Shown here one piece after another: positions 36,240 through 46,031 of a DNA stretch of 64,000 nt (within the stretch, counting starts at the first letter, position 1; each line of letters starts with the position of its first letter). Position numbers and translations under genes: made by a program. The notes under the pieces were generated by a model. The model ran no database searches. It was not told where the DNA came from and saw only the letters and a list, made by a program, of their open reading frames with translations. This DNA comes from JAGVGT01 sp963807225. Its GTDB lineage: Bacteria; Desulfobacterota; Desulfobulbia; Desulfobulbales; JAGXFP01. The stretch lies in NCBI GenBank assembly GCA_963807225.1, contig CAWEAD010000007.1, positions 248,001 through 312,000 on the forward strand, in the 5' to 3' direction.

Positions 36240-36677
36240 TTATCCGACCCTCCGGATCGGGATTTTTCTAAATACTTCGCCCCTGCATTTTGGCAGCCTG
36301 ATTTCCAGGTGATGGTCCTGGATCACCGCCTCCACCTGCTCCGGAATAGTCGGACACGGCAGCTTGAGCCGGTTGGAAAAGTTCCGGTGATGTTCGACCA
36401 GCTCCCCGCTATGCCGCAACTTCCGCCGTTGCCGGCCCTGGATCAGCAGGGTCTGTCGCGAAACCGAGATTTCCAGGTCGCGGGGATCGATATCCGGCAA
36501 CTCCAGCCGGATCATTACCAGATCCTCGTCCTCGGAAATCTCGAGCAAAGGCCCCTCTCCTTCCAGACGATCGAAAACCGGAGCGCCGAAATCACGAAAA
36601 AAATCCCTGAGCAACTCTTCCAGGTCGGCTTTCATTGCTTTGAACTGCTCGTTTTTCCAACTGGTCAAATCCTTCAT
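36240..36677 (-). CDS. Small heat shock protein, Hsp20/alpha-crystallin family
   Basis: 145 residues. The alpha-crystallin domain runs from about residue 45 to 140: DLVMIRLELPDIDPRDLEIS, LLIQGRQRR, FSNRLKLPCPTIPEQVEAV, and HHLEIRLPK. The C-terminal IPI (KIPIRRVG) is the I-x-I anchor used in oligomer assembly. It is an ATP-independent holdase. Position just upstream of the Lon-like protease gene suggests joint use in protein quality control. Confidence 0.92.
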   Translation of the reverse strand: MKDLTSWKNEQFKAMKADLEELLRDFFRDFGAPVFDRLEGEGPLLEISEDEDLVMIRLELPDIDPRDLEISVSRQTLLIQGRQRRKLRHSGELVEHHRNFSNRLKLPCPTIPEQVEAVIQDHHLEIRLPKCRGEVFRKIPIRRVG

Positions 36678-36869
36678 AATTTACCTGCATGAAACTTAAG
36701 TTGACGGGCCGCCGGACAGAAACGCTCCCGGAGAATCAAGTTCGGGATCTCCGCCTGCTCCAAACTTTCAATGTCCTCTAATTTATTTTGGCACAATTAC
36801 GCCGCCGCTGGTAACAAGAATTTGGCGAAGCACCGGTTTTTCAACCTCGGCCCTGCATCTTCTCGGAAA

Positions 36870-38018
36870 TCAATAGGTCCAGGCCAGACTCACGGAGCCG
36901 AACATTTGCTGATCCGACTGGGTCTTGAATTCCTTGGTCCGATAGACATAGGAATAGGTAATCGTCATACTGTCGAAGCGCAGGGCGATCCCGGCCAGCA
37001 GGTCGGCGACCAGGATCTCTCTTTCGACGCTCTGGCTGTCCGCCCAGGTATTGCCGTCGAGGAAGATGTCATGGAAAACCGCCCGGCCGTCAACCCCGAC
37101 AAACAGATGAACCCCCTCAAAAAAGTCCCCGTCCGGGCGTGAACCTTCATCGTTGAAGGCGCTGTAACTTTCACAGCCGCCCCGGATCGGGCAGGTTCCA
37201 AAGGTCTGCGGCAGATTCCAGCCCAGACGCACCTCACCGCCCAGGTTGATCGAGGTGTTGATGTTACCTAGCCGCCCGCCCAGATGCGGGATCAGGTCGA
37301 AATTGATCCCCGGGTCGCCGGCCGAGTGCAGCAGCAGCCAATGCCTTTCACAGATCAGGTCCAGACCCGGCTCGTTCCGCAGTTGGCGATCCCAGCCCTG
37401 AGCCCGGCCATTGCCCAGCAAGTCGTGGGTTCCGTTCTGGAATTCTTCGGCAAAGGAAAGCGGCCCGACGATGCCGAACTGAAATTCCCAGCTGGTTTTG
37501 ACCGCAGGGGTTCGCTGATGGAAAGTAGCGGCCAGGTATGAATAACCGGCATAGGGCCGATCATTGGGATCCGGTTCCGTGCGGTTCATATCGGAAGGGG
37601 TATAAATGCTTTGCCCGATGGATAGTGAAACCGCCCGCCGCTCGTTCTCCTTGCCGTCGGGCAGACGCTGGAGCCAGGGCGAACTCCATTTGGGCAGCCG
37701 CGGGTCGGCGGGATCAAGTCGATAGGGGGTGCTCCAGGTGAACCGCAAACCATTGGTGTAATCGCGATCGGTCCCGGCAAAGACGTCATTTTCCCAATAA
37801 ACCGATAAGGTATCGTAGATCTTGTCGCTAGCTGGAGCCTTGGTCTCCTCGGCCCGGGCCGGGGTCGTGAAAAGCGACAACAAGAGAACCGAAAGTACCA
37901 GCAGCATCGCGCCCGGCCGGCTGAACGGCGAAGAGGACGAAAACCGTCCGGATGACTCGGACTGGTCGATCACGCCGGTCGGAGATAACCGAGGAATCAT
38001 AGCCATAGCCTTGTCCAA
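36870..38018 (-). CDS. LpxR-like outer-membrane lipid A deacylase family protein (DUF2219)
   Basis: 382 residues if a TTG at 38018 is used; an ATG four codons later is the other possible start. A signal peptide lies unusually deep (AMLLVLSVLLLSLFTTPARA), so the true start may be still further downstream. The mature protein begins with the LpxR block YWENDVFAGTDRDYTNG, followed by DRPYAGYSYLA, both hallmarks of this 12-stranded beta-barrel family. The C-terminus ends in an aromatic residue (LAWTY), as expected for a barrel. LpxR removes 3'-acyl chains from lipid A at the cell surface. Confidence 0.85.
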   Translation of the reverse strand: MDKAMAMIPRLSPTGVIDQSESSGRFSSSSPFSRPGAMLLVLSVLLLSLFTTPARAEETKAPASDKIYDTLSVYWENDVFAGTDRDYTNGLRFTWSTPYRLDPADPRLPKWSSPWLQRLPDGKENERRAVSLSIGQSIYTPSDMNRTEPDPNDRPYAGYSYLAATFHQRTPAVKTSWEFQFGIVGPLSFAEEFQNGTHDLLGNGRAQGWDRQLRNEPGLDLICERHWLLLHSAGDPGINFDLIPHLGGRLGNINTSINLGGEVRLGWNLPQTFGTCPIRGGCESYSAFNDEGSRPDGDFFEGVHLFVGVDGRAVFHDIFLDGNTWADSQSVEREILVADLLAGIALRFDSMTITYSYVYRTKEFKTQSDQQMFGSVSLAWTY

Positions 38019-38065
38019 CTCCCATGATCTCTTGCCTTATTTCTGTTGCCCCGGCCTTGCTCAAC

Positions 38066-39499
38066 TCACTCCCGGGGATGGATTTTCCGTTCGGCCAGGT
38101 TGTTTCGCAAAGCCTCAAAGGCATTAACCGCCGGGTTGTCTGGTGAAATCGAGGGCGGCAATTCTCCCAGCAGCAAATCGGCGACCCCCACCAGATCAAG
38201 CGCTTCCGGTGGCGCCGCCGGGACATATGCCTCGCCGTCATCCTCGACATTGCGCATCACCCCTGCCCGGCAAAGGAGATTCAGCAGTTCCTTGACATAG
38301 GCGTCAGGTTGTTTCAGGGCACAAACCAGGCTCTCCCTGGTGGTCAGCCTCTGATGGCGATAATCCCCAGCCGCCACCGCCAGCATTTCCAGGGCCAATC
38401 CCAAGCGACCGCTGGGAGTCAGGCTCATCTTTTTCCAGAGATAGCGCCGCCAGACCTGGGCTCCGAAGGAAACCTCGGCGCCGAGAAGAAAGATCATCCA
38501 GCTCAGGTTGATCCAGAGCAGGAACAGCGGCAGGGCGGCGAAAGAACCGTAGATCGCGTTATAGCGAACCACCACGATCTGCAACTTGAAATAAACGGCT
38601 TGCAGTAAGAGCCAGCCGAGGCCACCGCAGATCCCGCCGGTCAAGGCCGCCCGAGCGGTCACCTTGGTATGGGGCAGAAACGAATAAAGGGTGGTGAAGG
38701 TTGCCACCACGGCCAGGACCGGCAACATTTTTATAACTTTGGGCCCCAGCCAGGGCACCCAGAATTGGATGGTGGCCAGCAAATCCGGATTCTGCAGAGT
38801 GGCCACGGCCGCAACCCCGAAGTTGACGGTCAGCGGCAGGAAGATCAGCAGGGCCAGATAATCTACGAGTTTGCGCCGTATCGGGCGCCCACTGCGGGCC
38901 TGCCAGATTTCGTTGAAGGTCTTTTCAATACTATCCAGCACTGAATAGACCGTGATCAGCAATACCAGAATACCGACCACCCCCATGGTGGCGAAATTGG
39001 TTTTGTCGACATAATCGAAGACCGTATCGACCACCCGATGCAGATGACCGCTGAGTGATTCATCCGGCTTTTCCCCGGCACCGCCCGGCGGTTTGATCGA
39101 GTGATCGGGAGTATATTTCGGAGATGGGGTATCCTGGCTGAACTCGTCGGCGGTAGCCTCCAATTGATAGATTAATTCATGGGCCGCATGACGTATTTCC
39201 CCACCGACCCCGATACCCTTTAATACCGCCGTACCCAGAGCCAGAACCGGGACCATGGCCAGAACCACCATAAAGGTCAGGGCGCTGGCCCGCAGGGGAA
39301 TCTTGTCGCGCACGAATTCCTGGCAGACGATGATGAAGACCCGACAGACAGCCCGACAGAAATTGACCAAAAAATTATCTTCTTTCGAGGCCGGCGCCCA
39401 GACCCAGCCGGCAAACCGGCTCGACCCGATCGATATGCGCGAGCGCCGCACCCCGGCTGCCGGAGTTTTGTCTTTACATGGTTCACGTTCTTCCCACAT
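38066..39499 (-). CDS. YihY/BrkB-family inner membrane protein
   Basis: 477 residues. The membrane core is typical: IPLRASALTFMVVLAMVPVL, a central VVGILVLLITVYSVLDSIEK, GGICGGLGWLLLQAVYFKLQ, then YNAIYGSFAALPLFLLWINL. A long polar loop (about 113-150) and a soluble C-terminal part resembling a winged helix (about 380-477) are added, as in longer family members. The family was once called ribonuclease BN, now considered a misassignment; function unknown. GGAAGG precedes the ATG. Confidence 0.88.
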   Translation of the reverse strand: MWEEREPCKDKTPAAGVRRSRISIGSSRFAGWVWAPASKEDNFLVNFCRAVCRVFIIVCQEFVRDKIPLRASALTFMVVLAMVPVLALGTAVLKGIGVGGEIRHAAHELIYQLEATADEFSQDTPSPKYTPDHSIKPPGGAGEKPDESLSGHLHRVVDTVFDYVDKTNFATMGVVGILVLLITVYSVLDSIEKTFNEIWQARSGRPIRRKLVDYLALLIFLPLTVNFGVAAVATLQNPDLLATIQFWVPWLGPKVIKMLPVLAVVATFTTLYSFLPHTKVTARAALTGGICGGLGWLLLQAVYFKLQIVVVRYNAIYGSFAALPLFLLWINLSWMIFLLGAEVSFGAQVWRRYLWKKMSLTPSGRLGLALEMLAVAAGDYRHQRLTTRESLVCALKQPDAYVKELLNLLCRAGVMRNVEDDGEAYVPAAPPEALDLVGVADLLLGELPPSISPDNPAVNAFEALRNNLAERKIHPRE

Positions 39500-39679
39500 T
39501 CGACAACCTTCCCCCTCAGGTGATTTAACTTACTGACAAATCCTCTCCGCCCCAATCATCATAACTTATTTGACCGCTCAGCCGACGCAAGAAAATTCAG
39601 CGCCGCCGCTATAATATCGGACCAGACTTCAGCTTCTTTTACCTGCAGATTCCTCGTGCCCCCCGTACGTTTCTGCCCC

Positions 39680-39708
39680 TTGACACCGGCAGATCTTTAC
39701 GCTAGCAA
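39680..39708 (+). promoter_or_regulatory. Sigma70 promoter of the MprF-like gene
   Basis: TTGACA (39680-39685) is a perfect -35, TAGCAA (39703-39708) a fair -10, spacing 17 bp. It overlaps a possible TTG start at 39709, so the ATG at 39757 is the likely start. Confidence 0.55.
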
Positions 39709-39756
39709 TTGATAGAGCTTAATTCCGACAACCTGCAGGAAAAAGGATACCATATC

Positions 39757-42345
39757 ATGCCCGAATCCGTCTCCACCGGAGCAAAAAGGTTGTTCAGGCT
39801 GATCATGCCGCTGGCGGCCTTTCTCCTCTTCGGCCTGGCCATCCTGATCCTGCATCGCTCCCTGCAAAATTACCATCTGAGCGATCTGCGTTCGGCCCTG
39901 CACAGTCTGCCGCCGGGTCGGATCCTGCTCTGCCTGTTGCTGACGGTCGGCAGTTATCTCTGCCTGGGCGGCTACGATGCCCTGGCTCTGCGCTATATCG
40001 GCCGTCCCCTCGCTTATTGGCAGACCCTGCCGGCCTCCTTTGTCAGCTATGCCTTCGCCAACAACACCGGCAGCCTGTCGATCATCGCCAGCAGTTCGGT
40101 GCGCTATCGCTTTTACGGCGCCTTAGGTATGAACGGCGAGGAGATCACCAGAATCATCGGCTTCTGCGCCCTTTCCTTCTGGCTCGGAGTGCTGGCCCTG
40201 GGAGGGACGGCCTTCCTGGTCGAACCGCTGAACCTGCCGCCGATTCTCAATCTGCCGGTCGGCTTGGGCTTGCATTTACTTGGACTGCTCGGTCTTTTGC
40301 TGGTCATCGCTTATCTGACCACCTGCCTGCTGCGCCGACCTCCCCTGCTGATCAGGGGGATCAGTATCAACCTGCCCACGCCGGCTCTGGCCCTGAGCCA
40401 GGTCTTTCTGGCCGCCCTGGATTTGCTCTTAACCTGCACCGCCCTCTATGTGCTGTTACCGGCCGATTCCCGCTTGTCCCTGTCCATTTTTGTCGGACTC
40501 TATTTCCTGGCCCTGCTACTGGGCTTGGCCAGCAATGTTCCCGGCGGCCTGGGAGTATTCGAGTCGGCCATGCTGGTCCTTCTAGCTCCTTACGATCTGG
40601 GTGCGCCGGTAATCACCGGACTGCTGGTTTTTCGCTTCGTCTACTATCTCTTCCCCCTGGTCCTGGCCGCGCTGTTGTTGGGCGCCATCGAACTGTGGCG
40701 CCGCCGGGCCGGGATTACCAAACTGGCCGGCGGGGTTGGTCGCCTGGCCACGACCCTCTCTCCGCAAGTCATGGCCCTGGCTGTTTTTACCGGCGGCGCC
40801 ATACTGCTCTTCTCCGGGGCTTTGCCGGCTATCGGCTCTCGCCTGGCCTGGTTGACCAGGCTGGTACCCTTGCCGGTCATCGAATTTTCCCACTTTTTCG
40901 GCAGCCTGGCCGGGCTTGGTCTCCTGGTGCTGGCCTCCGGATTGCGTCATCGCTTGCGCATGGCCTACTTTTTCTCGCTGATTCTATTGGGCGGCGGGAT
41001 TATTCTATCGGTGTTCAAGGGGGGGGATTTTGAAGAGGCCGGCTGGCTAACCTTGCTTTTCCTGGCCCTGATCGGCTGCCGGGGTGAATTTCGGCGGCGG
41101 GCTTCACTGCTGGCCGAGCCCCTTTCTCCAGGCTGGCTGGCGGCGGTATTGATGGTGGTGGCCGGCAGCATCTGGCTCGGCTTCTTCTCCTATCGTCACC
41201 AGGCCTATTCCGGCGAGCTCTGGTGGCACTTTTCCCTGCACGGCGATGCCCCCCGTTTTTTGCGGGCCACCGTCGGGGTTTTGAGCACCGGGCTCTTCCT
41301 CGCCATGCTCAGACTTTTACAACCCGCCCAACCGGATACGGCGCCGCCCACACCCGATGACCTGGAACAGGCCGCCGGGATTGCCGCGGAAAGTACCGAT
41401 ACCAAGGCCTATCTGGCCCTTCTGGGCGACAAATCACTGCTCTTCAGCCAGAACCGGGATGCCTTCCTGATGTACGCGGTTCAAGGACGCTGCTGGATCG
41501 CCATGGGCGACCCGATCGGACCGGCCGCCAGCCGGGAAGAACTGCTCTGGCAATTCCGTAATCTCTGCGATGAACACGGGGGCTGGCCGGTGTTTTACGA
41601 GGTCGGCAAATCCGGCTTGGGCGGTTACATCGACCTGGGCCTGAACCTCCTGAAACTGGGCGAAGAGGGGCGGGTGAAACTGGCCGAATTTACCCTGGAA
41701 GGCAGCGAACGCAAGGGGTTGCGCTACATCCACCATCGCCTGCAGCGGGAAGGTTTCACCTTCACCATCCTGCCGGCCGCCGAAGTGAGAGGGCAGTTGC
41801 CGGTTCTCGCCGAAGTCTCCCGGGCCTGGCTAAGCGCCAAGAAAACCAAGGAAAAAGTTTTTTCCCTCGGCAGTTTCAAGGAGGAATATCTCTGCCGCTT
41901 CCCGGTGGCTCTGGTCAAACAAGGAGAAAATGTGGTCGCCTTCGCCAATCTCTGGCTGGGGGGGAATCGCCAGGAACTTTCCATCGACCTGATGCGCCAC
42001 CGGCCGGACGCTCCCGGCGGCATCATGGATTTTCTCTTCGCTTCCATCATGCTCTGGGGCCGGGAACAGGACTACCAATGGTTCAGTTTCGGCATGGCCC
42101 CCCTGTCGGGTCTGGAACAAAGCAAAGCCGGGGCGCTCTGGGGCAACATCGGCGCCTTTATCTACCGTCACGGCGAACATTTCTACAATTTTCAGGGATT
42201 GCGGGAGTACAAGGATAAATTCGATCCGGTCTGGGAAGCGAAATACCTGGCCTACCCGGGCGCCTTCACCCTGCCCACCGTCTTTCTAAACCTGACCACC
42301 CTGATCGGCGGCGGCCTGAAGGGAACGCTGGGGAAAAAGGCCTAG
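39757..42345 (+). CDS. mprF: MprF-type phosphatidylglycerol lysyltransferase/flippase
   Basis: 862 residues from the ATG at 39757 (AGGA upstream). The N-terminal two thirds hold many membrane segments; FVSYAFANNTGSLSIIASSS and NVPGGLGVFESAML are the UPF0104/LPG-synthase TM signatures of the flippase part. The C-terminal part (about 540-860) is the DUF2156 GNAT-type aminoacyltransferase: FSQNRDAFLMYAVQGRCWIA, GDPIG, and FSFGMAPLSGLEQ. MprF adds lysine or alanine from aminoacyl-tRNA to phosphatidylglycerol and flips the product, giving resistance to cationic peptides. The amino acid used cannot be told. Confidence 0.9.
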   Translation: MPESVSTGAKRLFRLIMPLAAFLLFGLAILILHRSLQNYHLSDLRSALHSLPPGRILLCLLLTVGSYLCLGGYDALALRYIGRPLAYWQTLPASFVSYAFANNTGSLSIIASSSVRYRFYGALGMNGEEITRIIGFCALSFWLGVLALGGTAFLVEPLNLPPILNLPVGLGLHLLGLLGLLLVIAYLTTCLLRRPPLLIRGISINLPTPALALSQVFLAALDLLLTCTALYVLLPADSRLSLSIFVGLYFLALLLGLASNVPGGLGVFESAMLVLLAPYDLGAPVITGLLVFRFVYYLFPLVLAALLLGAIELWRRRAGITKLAGGVGRLATTLSPQVMALAVFTGGAILLFSGALPAIGSRLAWLTRLVPLPVIEFSHFFGSLAGLGLLVLASGLRHRLRMAYFFSLILLGGGIILSVFKGGDFEEAGWLTLLFLALIGCRGEFRRRASLLAEPLSPGWLAAVLMVVAGSIWLGFFSYRHQAYSGELWWHFSLHGDAPRFLRATVGVLSTGLFLAMLRLLQPAQPDTAPPTPDDLEQAAGIAAESTDTKAYLALLGDKSLLFSQNRDAFLMYAVQGRCWIAMGDPIGPAASREELLWQFRNLCDEHGGWPVFYEVGKSGLGGYIDLGLNLLKLGEEGRVKLAEFTLEGSERKGLRYIHHRLQREGFTFTILPAAEVRGQLPVLAEVSRAWLSAKKTKEKVFSLGSFKEEYLCRFPVALVKQGENVVAFANLWLGGNRQELSIDLMRHRPDAPGGIMDFLFASIMLWGREQDYQWFSFGMAPLSGLEQSKAGALWGNIGAFIYRHGEHFYNFQGLREYKDKFDPVWEAKYLAYPGAFTLPTVFLNLTTLIGGGLKGTLGKKA

Positions 42346-42480
42346 AAAGGTGGCGGATCAACCCGAGAATCCGGCATGGCCAGGAGCGCCTGCAGCGGCA
42401 GTTCCACGCAGATCAACCGGAGTTCATAACCGGCTTATATCGTTACGATTTTTATAAATCAGGCGAACTTGCCCAGCGGC

Positions 42481-43236
42481 TTACTGGCAACCATGATGCA
42501 GTTTCCATTTCTCTTCATGGCCGATTTTCTTCGCCCAGTCCGGCACCACGCAATCCGGATTTTCGGCAGAGGCGGGTTGGCTTTGACTGGGCTCGGGGCT
42601 GGCCTGGGCGATGGAAATACTGCCGTTAGCCTTGATCAGGGGTGAGGCTGTAACCCCGTAGAGGAAAAGGAAAAAGGCAGCCACCACCAGAACCTGGGCC
42701 AGGTTGATTCTCTGGATATCTTCTTTTTCCTCCAGGCCACAGGCGTTTCCCGGGCAGAGCTCAGCCTTTTTCCGGTGGAAGAGATTGTAGATGGTGCAGC
42801 CGATACAGATCCCGAAGGAGGTCTCAAAAAACAGGAGCAAGAGGCAGGTCAGACAGACAAACAGGTTCACCGGGCCGATGATGTTCTTGATCACCAGCAC
42901 ATAGAACATGGTCAGCGCCAAGACAAAACCAAGCGCCCAGGCAAACCTCTTTTGCGCCGCCCCGACATATTCCACCTTCTGCCGGCTGACCAGAATCCGC
43001 CCGAGGATCAAAGTAGGGGAATATTTAGGATTCACAAAAACCCGCAAGGTAAAATCGGCCAGAAAGACCACGATAAAGATTTTGATATATTGATAGTTGC
43101 CAATCAGCCAGGCGTTGAGAAAAGAAATAATCGCAAACAAAAACAAGATCCCGGCACTGGCCCGGACTTCCCGCTCATTGAGCACTTTTACCTCGTACTC
43201 TGCAATCTTCTCACCAAAGTTAAACAAACCACTCAT
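42481..43236 (-). CDS. DUF4395 family membrane protein
   Basis: 251 residues from the ATG at 43236 (GGAG upstream at 8 bp). The early VNEREVRASAGILFLFAIIS-like segment and VFVNPKYSPTLILGRILV fit DUF4395, followed by membrane helices (WALGFVLALTMFYVLVI, CLTCLLLLFFETSFGICIGC). Cys pairs occur at the last helix (GICIGC) and in KAELCPGNACGLEE. The C-terminal periplasmic tail ends HHGCQ. Function unknown; the paired cysteines suggest redox or metal chemistry, which is inference. Confidence 0.72.
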   Translation of the reverse strand: MSGLFNFGEKIAEYEVKVLNEREVRASAGILFLFAIISFLNAWLIGNYQYIKIFIVVFLADFTLRVFVNPKYSPTLILGRILVSRQKVEYVGAAQKRFAWALGFVLALTMFYVLVIKNIIGPVNLFVCLTCLLLLFFETSFGICIGCTIYNLFHRKKAELCPGNACGLEEKEDIQRINLAQVLVVAAFFLFLYGVTASPLIKANGSISIAQASPEPSQSQPASAENPDCVVPDWAKKIGHEEKWKLHHGCQ

Positions 43237-43424
43237 CTCGCAATCTCCAATCAAAATAGTCTTTATATGAATCTTTCATCCTGTAGGTGCGCGGGATGCA
43301 AACTGCGGTTTATTGCGTAATGTTTCGGGTGAGGGGCTGAAAACCGCAGGTTATACAGTCCATCTCGAACCGTTGGTCCTGTGTTCCTATTTTCTATATG
43401 GTTCTTTCTTCTTTATTGTCTTTA

Positions 43425-44360
43425 TTAAAAATCCATAACATAAATTGCATAGCGGTCTGAGAGTATAGGAAAATATCTTGGTTGGTAATACACCCCGGTA
43501 TTTATGATATAAGTTGTCGTGCTTTTGTAATTGATTGTGCCGCTGTTATCACTGTCAATCTCAGATAATTTCGACTCTAACTGACCGTTAACGGCGTATG
43601 AGTATGTGTTGGTGTATTTGAAATCGATAGTGCCGTTATTATCAATATCCTGCTCTCCGGTCATTGTGACAAACTGCTCGTTGGCATTGAAGGAGTATAT
43701 CGTGGTACTAGTGGAATCGATGGTGCCATTGTTACCGGTATCTACTTCCGCAATCGTTGAATCTAATCGTCCGAGAATGTCGAAGGCGTATGTGACGGTA
43801 TTTATGTCATCTACAGTGCCGTTGTTGTCGTTGTCATTCTCTGAGATTACCGACACTAGCTGCCCATTAACATCGTATGAGAATGTGTTGGTAATTATGC
43901 TATCTACAGCGCCATTATTGTCATTATCTGTCTCTTTGATTTCAGATATAACCTGCCTGCTGGCGTTCCAAGAGTCTGTAATGGTGATTATTCTATCTAC
44001 AGTGCCGTTGTTGTCATTGTCTTGCTCTTCGGTTTCCGATACTACATGACCACTGGCATCGTAAGAGTATGTGGTGGTATTTTTACCATCTACAGTGCCA
44101 TTGTTGTTACTGTCTATTTCTTCAATTTTCGACACTAAAGATCCACTGGCGTTGTAGGAGTATGTGGTGACTTTTTTACCATCTACTATGCCGTTGTTGC
44201 CATTGTCCCATTCTGTAATGCTGGAAGAAGGTGGATTAAACTTTGATGTAATTGTGCCTCCAGAGTCACTCCCACCACCACCACAACCGGCTAGAAAAAA
44301 AACTGCTAGGAATACAAAACGATTAAAAATGTAATGAGACTTGATATTATGCAATTTCAT
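43425..44360 (-). CDS. Lipoprotein with seven or eight 31-residue repeats
   Basis: 311 residues from the ATG at 44360. A lipobox (FLAGC) precedes GGGGSDSGG, so it is lipid-anchored. From about residue 45 onward there are seven 31-residue repeats and part of an eighth, each with a D-x-D-N-N-G-T-V-D loop followed by T-x-T-Y-S-Y-D and a GQLVS..E segment. The Asp-rich loop resembles calcium-binding loops of thrombospondin type 3 or dockerin repeats. The gene is AT-rich compared with its neighbours. AAGGAG lies only one base before the ATG, so translation initiation is unusual. Function unknown; a surface calcium-binding or adhesion role is possible. Confidence 0.72.
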   Translation of the reverse strand: MKLHNIKSHYIFNRFVFLAVFFLAGCGGGGSDSGGTITSKFNPPSSSITEWDNGNNGIVDGKKVTTYSYNASGSLVSKIEEIDSNNNGTVDGKNTTTYSYDASGHVVSETEEQDNDNNGTVDRIITITDSWNASRQVISEIKETDNDNNGAVDSIITNTFSYDVNGQLVSVISENDNDNNGTVDDINTVTYAFDILGRLDSTIAEVDTGNNGTIDSTSTTIYSFNANEQFVTMTGEQDIDNNGTIDFKYTNTYSYAVNGQLESKLSEIDSDNSGTINYKSTTTYIINTGVYYQPRYFPILSDRYAIYVMDF

Positions 44361-44678
44361 TCTCCTTGTTTTTTCGCAGAACAGTACGTTTTTAGCCAGA
44401 ATCGGTGACCAGCACAATAGGCAGAGTCTGTATAACAAGCGAGATACAGACTCTGTATAACAGGCGAAATACAGAATTTATTGCTAGGTTTTTTGGGCCA
44501 TTTCTCTTTCTAACCGTCATATAGAGAGGCATCATGCGCTATGTCAAGACAAATGGAGCAGAATCGTAAAGTTCTGGCGGTACTTCCATGACCAAGGAAA
44601 GCAAAACAAACCGCACTTTAGCCCACCCCCAAATGCCCCGCCGCCTCCCCCGTGCAAATCCGGCCGAATCTGGAATTT
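44361..44678. other. Intergenic region upstream of the repeat lipoprotein
   Basis: 318 bp without a gene, AT-rich. It contains a two-copy 26-bp tandem repeat (44423-44474). Confidence 0.45.
44423..44474. repeat. Two-copy tandem repeat of about 26 bp
   Basis: The unit CTGTATAACAAGCGAGATAC (first copy) and CTGTATAACAGGCGAAATAC (second copy) differ at two positions within this core. It lies 60-110 bp upstream of the repeat-lipoprotein start and could be a regulator-binding site. Confidence 0.5.
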
Positions 44679-46031
44679 CTACACTACTCCCTGGTCCAGC
44701 ATCGCATTGACCACCTTCAGGAAACCGGCGATATTGGCGCCGGCTTCGTAGTTGCCGGGTTGGCCGTATTCCTCGGCGGCCTGCAGACAGGTCTGATGGA
44801 TCGACTTCATGATGTGGCGCAGCCTGTTGTCTACCTCCTCGCGGGGCCAGTGGAGGCGCATGGAGTTCTGGGCCATCTCCAGGCCGGAGACCGCCACCCC
44901 GCCGGCGTTGGCCGCTTTGCCCGGGGCATAGAGGAACTTTTCGGCCAGAAAGATATCCACCGCCTCGGGGGTGGAGGGCATGTTGGCCCCTTCGCAAACC
45001 AGCATGACGCCGTTCGTCACCAGGTTGCGGGCGTCGCTTTCGTTGATTTCGTTTTCGGTGGCACAGGGGAAGGCGCAATCGGCCCGGTGGTTCCAGAGCG
45101 GATTGAACTGCCGGCCGGGTTCGACCGGCTGATAAAAGGCGTTGGGATAGACCGTTGGATACTCTTCCAGGCGGCCGCGCCGCTGGTTTTTCAATTCCTT
45201 GATATACTCCAGTTTGCCCCGGTCGATCCCCTCCTCGTCGAAGATGTAGCCGGAGGAGTCCGACATGGTCAGCACCCTTCCCCCCAGTTCGATGATCTTT
45301 TCGGCGGTATGCTGGGCGACGTTGCCGGACCCGGAAATCAGGCAACTCTTGCCCTCCAGCACCTCGCGGCGGGTGGTCAGCATTTCGACCGCGAAGTAGA
45401 CGCAGCCGTAACCGGTGGCCTCCGGGCGAATCAGACTGCCGCCCCAGTTCAGGCTCTTGCCGGTCAGCACCCCGGTGAACTCGTTGGCCAGCTTCTTGTA
45501 CATCCCGAACAGGTAGCCGATCTCCCGCGCCCCTACGCCGATATCGCCGGCCGGGATGTCGGTGTCGGGCCCGATATGGCGGTAGAGCTCGGCCATGAAG
45601 GACTGGCAGAAACGCATCACCTCATAATCGCTCTTGCCCTTGGGATTGAAGTCGGAGCCGCCCTTGCCGCCGCCCATGGCCAGGGTGGTCAGGGCGTTCT
45701 TGAAGACCTGCTCGAAGGCCAGGAACTTCATGATCCCGATATGGACCGAGGGATGAAAGCGCAGACCACCCTTGTACGGCCCCAGGGCGCTGTTCATCTC
45801 CACCCGAAAGCCCCGGTTGACCTGGACCTGCCCCTGGTCGTCCACCCAGGGCACCCGAAAGATGATGACCCGCTCCGCCTCGGTGAGCCGCTCCAGGATC
45901 GCCTCCCGGCGATAGGAACGGTTGCGCTCCAATACCGGCTGCACCGAGTCCAGCACCTCCTGAACGGCCTGGTGAAATTCGCGCTGGCCGGGATCTCGCC
46001 GGTGGATCAGGTCCATGATTTCATCGCTCAT
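44679..46031 (-). CDS. gdhA: NADP-type glutamate dehydrogenase
   Basis: 450 residues, the normal length of hexameric GdhA. GPYKGGLRFHPSV and MGGGKGGSDFNPKGKS hold the 2-oxoglutarate- and ammonia-binding lysines. The catalytic Asp lies in IPAGDIGVGAREIGYLFG. ISGSGNVAQHTAEK is the dinucleotide fold; a Ser-Asp rather than Glu context (MSDSSGYI) after it fits NADP(H) use. The enzyme assimilates ammonia into glutamate. Its ATG overlaps the stop of the upstream PEP-synthase-like gene (ATGA), so the two are translationally coupled. Confidence 0.95.
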   Translation of the reverse strand: MSDEIMDLIHRRDPGQREFHQAVQEVLDSVQPVLERNRSYRREAILERLTEAERVIIFRVPWVDDQGQVQVNRGFRVEMNSALGPYKGGLRFHPSVHIGIMKFLAFEQVFKNALTTLAMGGGKGGSDFNPKGKSDYEVMRFCQSFMAELYRHIGPDTDIPAGDIGVGAREIGYLFGMYKKLANEFTGVLTGKSLNWGGSLIRPEATGYGCVYFAVEMLTTRREVLEGKSCLISGSGNVAQHTAEKIIELGGRVLTMSDSSGYIFDEEGIDRGKLEYIKELKNQRRGRLEEYPTVYPNAFYQPVEPGRQFNPLWNHRADCAFPCATENEINESDARNLVTNGVMLVCEGANMPSTPEAVDIFLAEKFLYAPGKAANAGGVAVSGLEMAQNSMRLHWPREEVDNRLRHIMKSIHQTCLQAAEEYGQPGNYEAGANIAGFLKVVNAMLDQGVV

